Part shown: piece after piece, positions 62,600 to 64,000 of the stretch
How the letters are laid out: the number at the start of each line of letters is the position of its first letter
How positions within the stretch are numbered: position 1 is the stretch's first letter
Source: Bifidobacterium colobi
GTDB lineage: Bacteria > Actinomycetota > Actinomycetes > Actinomycetales > Bifidobacteriaceae
Assembly (NCBI RefSeq): GCF_018555455.1
Contig: NZ_JAFEJU010000004.1
Span: forward strand, 296,070-360,069
Direction: 5' to 3'
DNA: 64,000 bases
Program-made: the position numbers and the translations under genes
Notes under the pieces: model-generated
Told to the model about the DNA's origin: nothing
Seen by the model: only the letters and a program-made list of their open reading frames with translations
Databases searched by the model: none

Positions 62600-62906
62600 A
62601 ATCAATCTCCTTACATCTCATAAACGGCTTGTCCATGGTTTTCTGAGCTGTCTGTGTCCGCAAAAGGATGGGCTTCATTGCCGGTAACTCCACAGTGCGG
62701 GAAACAACCTCGTTCTGTCCAGCTGAAACAAGGTATGTGGTTCGAGCTTGCCAAGTTATCCACATAAGCAAAACCGTTTGATAGAAGAGCCCGTTTCACG
62801 GTACTCGAGAATGGCCAGGCAAAAGAATGGCGGTATTATCAGCACAGAAGATGCCAAAGCAGCGTGCACAACAAACGACAATGCAGTCATATCAGGGAGG
62901 ATCCAA
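62600..62906. other. Divergent intergenic region
   Basis: About 307 bases between the M23 gene and the membrane protein gene. It must hold both promoters. I see ribosome binding sites at each edge (AAGGAG for the peptidase, GGGAGG for the membrane protein) but no convincing -10/-35 pair. A frame in the right half is open in phase with the membrane protein but lacks a ribosome binding site. Confidence 0.5.
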
Positions 62907-63692
62907 GTGAAGGTATGCGAGGTTCCGCTCAGCGTCAACCTTTTAAGCCAGAGCAACATTGAGCCCATACTGATGACCAGCATTGCGTCAGTCGGACTTG
63001 TTGCCACCCTGATATTGGCGTTCCGCTTTTTGCGCAAGCCTGGGGTATGGCGTACTCACCAGAAATCAGCGGCCTGGTATGCGGTTATTGTCACAATTCA
63101 AGCATTCGTAGTGGCAGCCATAGGTCCAACCATAACCCCATTGCATACAGGCGTTGCGCGACGCACTTTGGAACAGACGTGCGGCATTTCCGACATGCAC
63201 ACGAACGACGGGGTATTCACATGGCTGGAAAACCTGAAATACCCTTATTTGGGCGGAGAGACACGCTATGGGCCGCTCTGGTTCACGCGCAACGGAAAAA
63301 TTACCTCCGGCGGCGTGACGCTGAAGGATGGCATAGCAACTGTGTATAGCGGCGATTACGATGCCAACATCACCGTTAACATCAGTGATGCCGGATCGAC
63401 CATGCTTACCTACCTGGTACTGGTGGTAACGGTGGCCATCCTGATGTTTGTTGTTGCCTACACGTTGATGTGCCAGAAAAAACCGATGGAAAATGAACCT
63501 CTCATGGTGTTTGTCACGTGGCTTTGCGTGTTCATCGCCGCAATCATGACTGGAGTCAGTCTTCCGGTAATCGATGAACGTTGGTTTGCCGTGACAACAG
63601 TGGTGATGCTCCTGGAAAACGTCGTGGCCTTCGCTAGCCCGTTTTGGCTGTTGCATCGCCTGACATCCAACAATCATGAGACACGGCAATGA
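62907..63692 (+). CDS. Hypothetical four-helix membrane protein
   Basis: A 261-residue protein that I do not recognise. Hydrophobic helices lie at about 22-40, 54-72, 166-190, 203-223 and 229-250. An extracellular loop of about 90 residues lies between the second and third (with C in EQTCGISD and aromatic patches such as LKYPYLGG and YGPLWFT). GTG 62907 is preferred because GGGAGG lies six bases upstream; the frame is open to 62748 without such a site. A terminator for the convergent tRNA array begins at its stop codon. Confidence 0.7.
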   Translation: MKVCEVPLSVNLLSQSNIEPILMTSIASVGLVATLILAFRFLRKPGVWRTHQKSAAWYAVIVTIQAFVVAAIGPTITPLHTGVARRTLEQTCGISDMHTNDGVFTWLENLKYPYLGGETRYGPLWFTRNGKITSGGVTLKDGIATVYSGDYDANITVNISDAGSTMLTYLVLVVTVAILMFVVAYTLMCQKKPMENEPLMVFVTWLCVFIAAIMTGVSLPVIDERWFAVTTVVMLLENVVAFASPFWLLHRLTSNNHETRQ

Positions 63693-63693
63693 A

Positions 63694-63722
63694 AAACCCC
63701 TTGCTTGATTTGCAAGGGGTTT
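63694..63722. terminator. Bidirectional terminator between membrane protein and tRNA array
   Basis: An 11-base stem (AAACCCCTTGC / GCAAGGGGTTT) with a seven-base loop. On the minus strand it is followed by a run of T residues, which ends the tRNA-Asn transcript. It touches the stop codon of the plus-strand gene. Confidence 0.88.
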
Positions 63723-63729
63723 CAGATGG

Positions 63730-63802
<73 letters not shown>

Positions 63803-63874
63803 ATATTCAATTATCAATCCAACCGTCACCAGCTGAACCAACATCATCCCAACCGAACAAGCCGGTTGAATGAG

Positions 63875-63947
<73 letters not shown>

Positions 63948-64000
63948 ATATTCAATTATCAATCCAACCGTCACCAGCTGAACCAACATCATCCCAACCG

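Overview
The window is a gene-dense, moderately GC-rich piece of an actinobacterial chromosome and is most consistent with Bifidobacterium, probably the B. longum group. This is inferred from gene content: a cytidylate kinase-Der fusion, a TrpC-TrpB fusion, RbpA, a PafBC-type WYL regulator next to HelY, a GarA/DUF881/DUF1290 locus, GuaB3, and a eukaryotic-type UDP-glucose pyrophosphorylase. No database search was possible. Nearly all of it is core housekeeping sequence.

Layout. 1-1646: the 3' end of a family 3 glycosidase and a glycerol facilitator. 1772-8194: thrS, yebC, ruvC, an SOS-controlled ruvA-ruvB pair, yajC and apt. 8313-14689: the actinobacterial sucC-sucD-perM-like-purH-DUF3017 cluster, ending against a convergent aquaporin whose coding end overlaps it. 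14894-17790: rluB and the cmk-der fusion. 17800-22000 is the most accessory-looking part: a small unknown gene, an Abi_2/HEPN gene with a divergent promoter-terminator unit that looks like a small RNA gene, a methyltransferase, tRNA-Pro(GGG), and a 424-residue coiled-coil protein of unknown function. 22042-30040: ugpA, a one-chain PafBC, a small membrane protein, helY, rbpA and a HAD phosphatase.

30205-34516 (minus strand) is the conserved actinobacterial pgsA-DUF881-DUF1290-DUF881-garA-merR block, without gcvH. 34531-41605 carries hisG, hisE, rpe, lgt, trpA, trpCB and nfo. 41758-45156 holds small envelope genes, a DUF1287 protein and an amino acid permease. 45297-48138 is a hisF-hisI-trpE unit. 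48250-53820 is rlmN-cdsA-frr-pyrH-tsf-rpsB. 54158-58649 holds def, a long-chain acyl-CoA ligase, an Rv3235-like gene and guaB3. 58777-63692 holds icd, a lipoprotein, an M23 peptidase and a membrane protein. The window ends in a tandem array of at least two tRNA-Asn genes.

Many transcription units end in long stems without a clear U-tract. In several of them G.U pairs allow good folding on only one strand, and this agrees with gene direction. The finding I would check first is the putative small RNA beside the Abi_2/HEPN gene.
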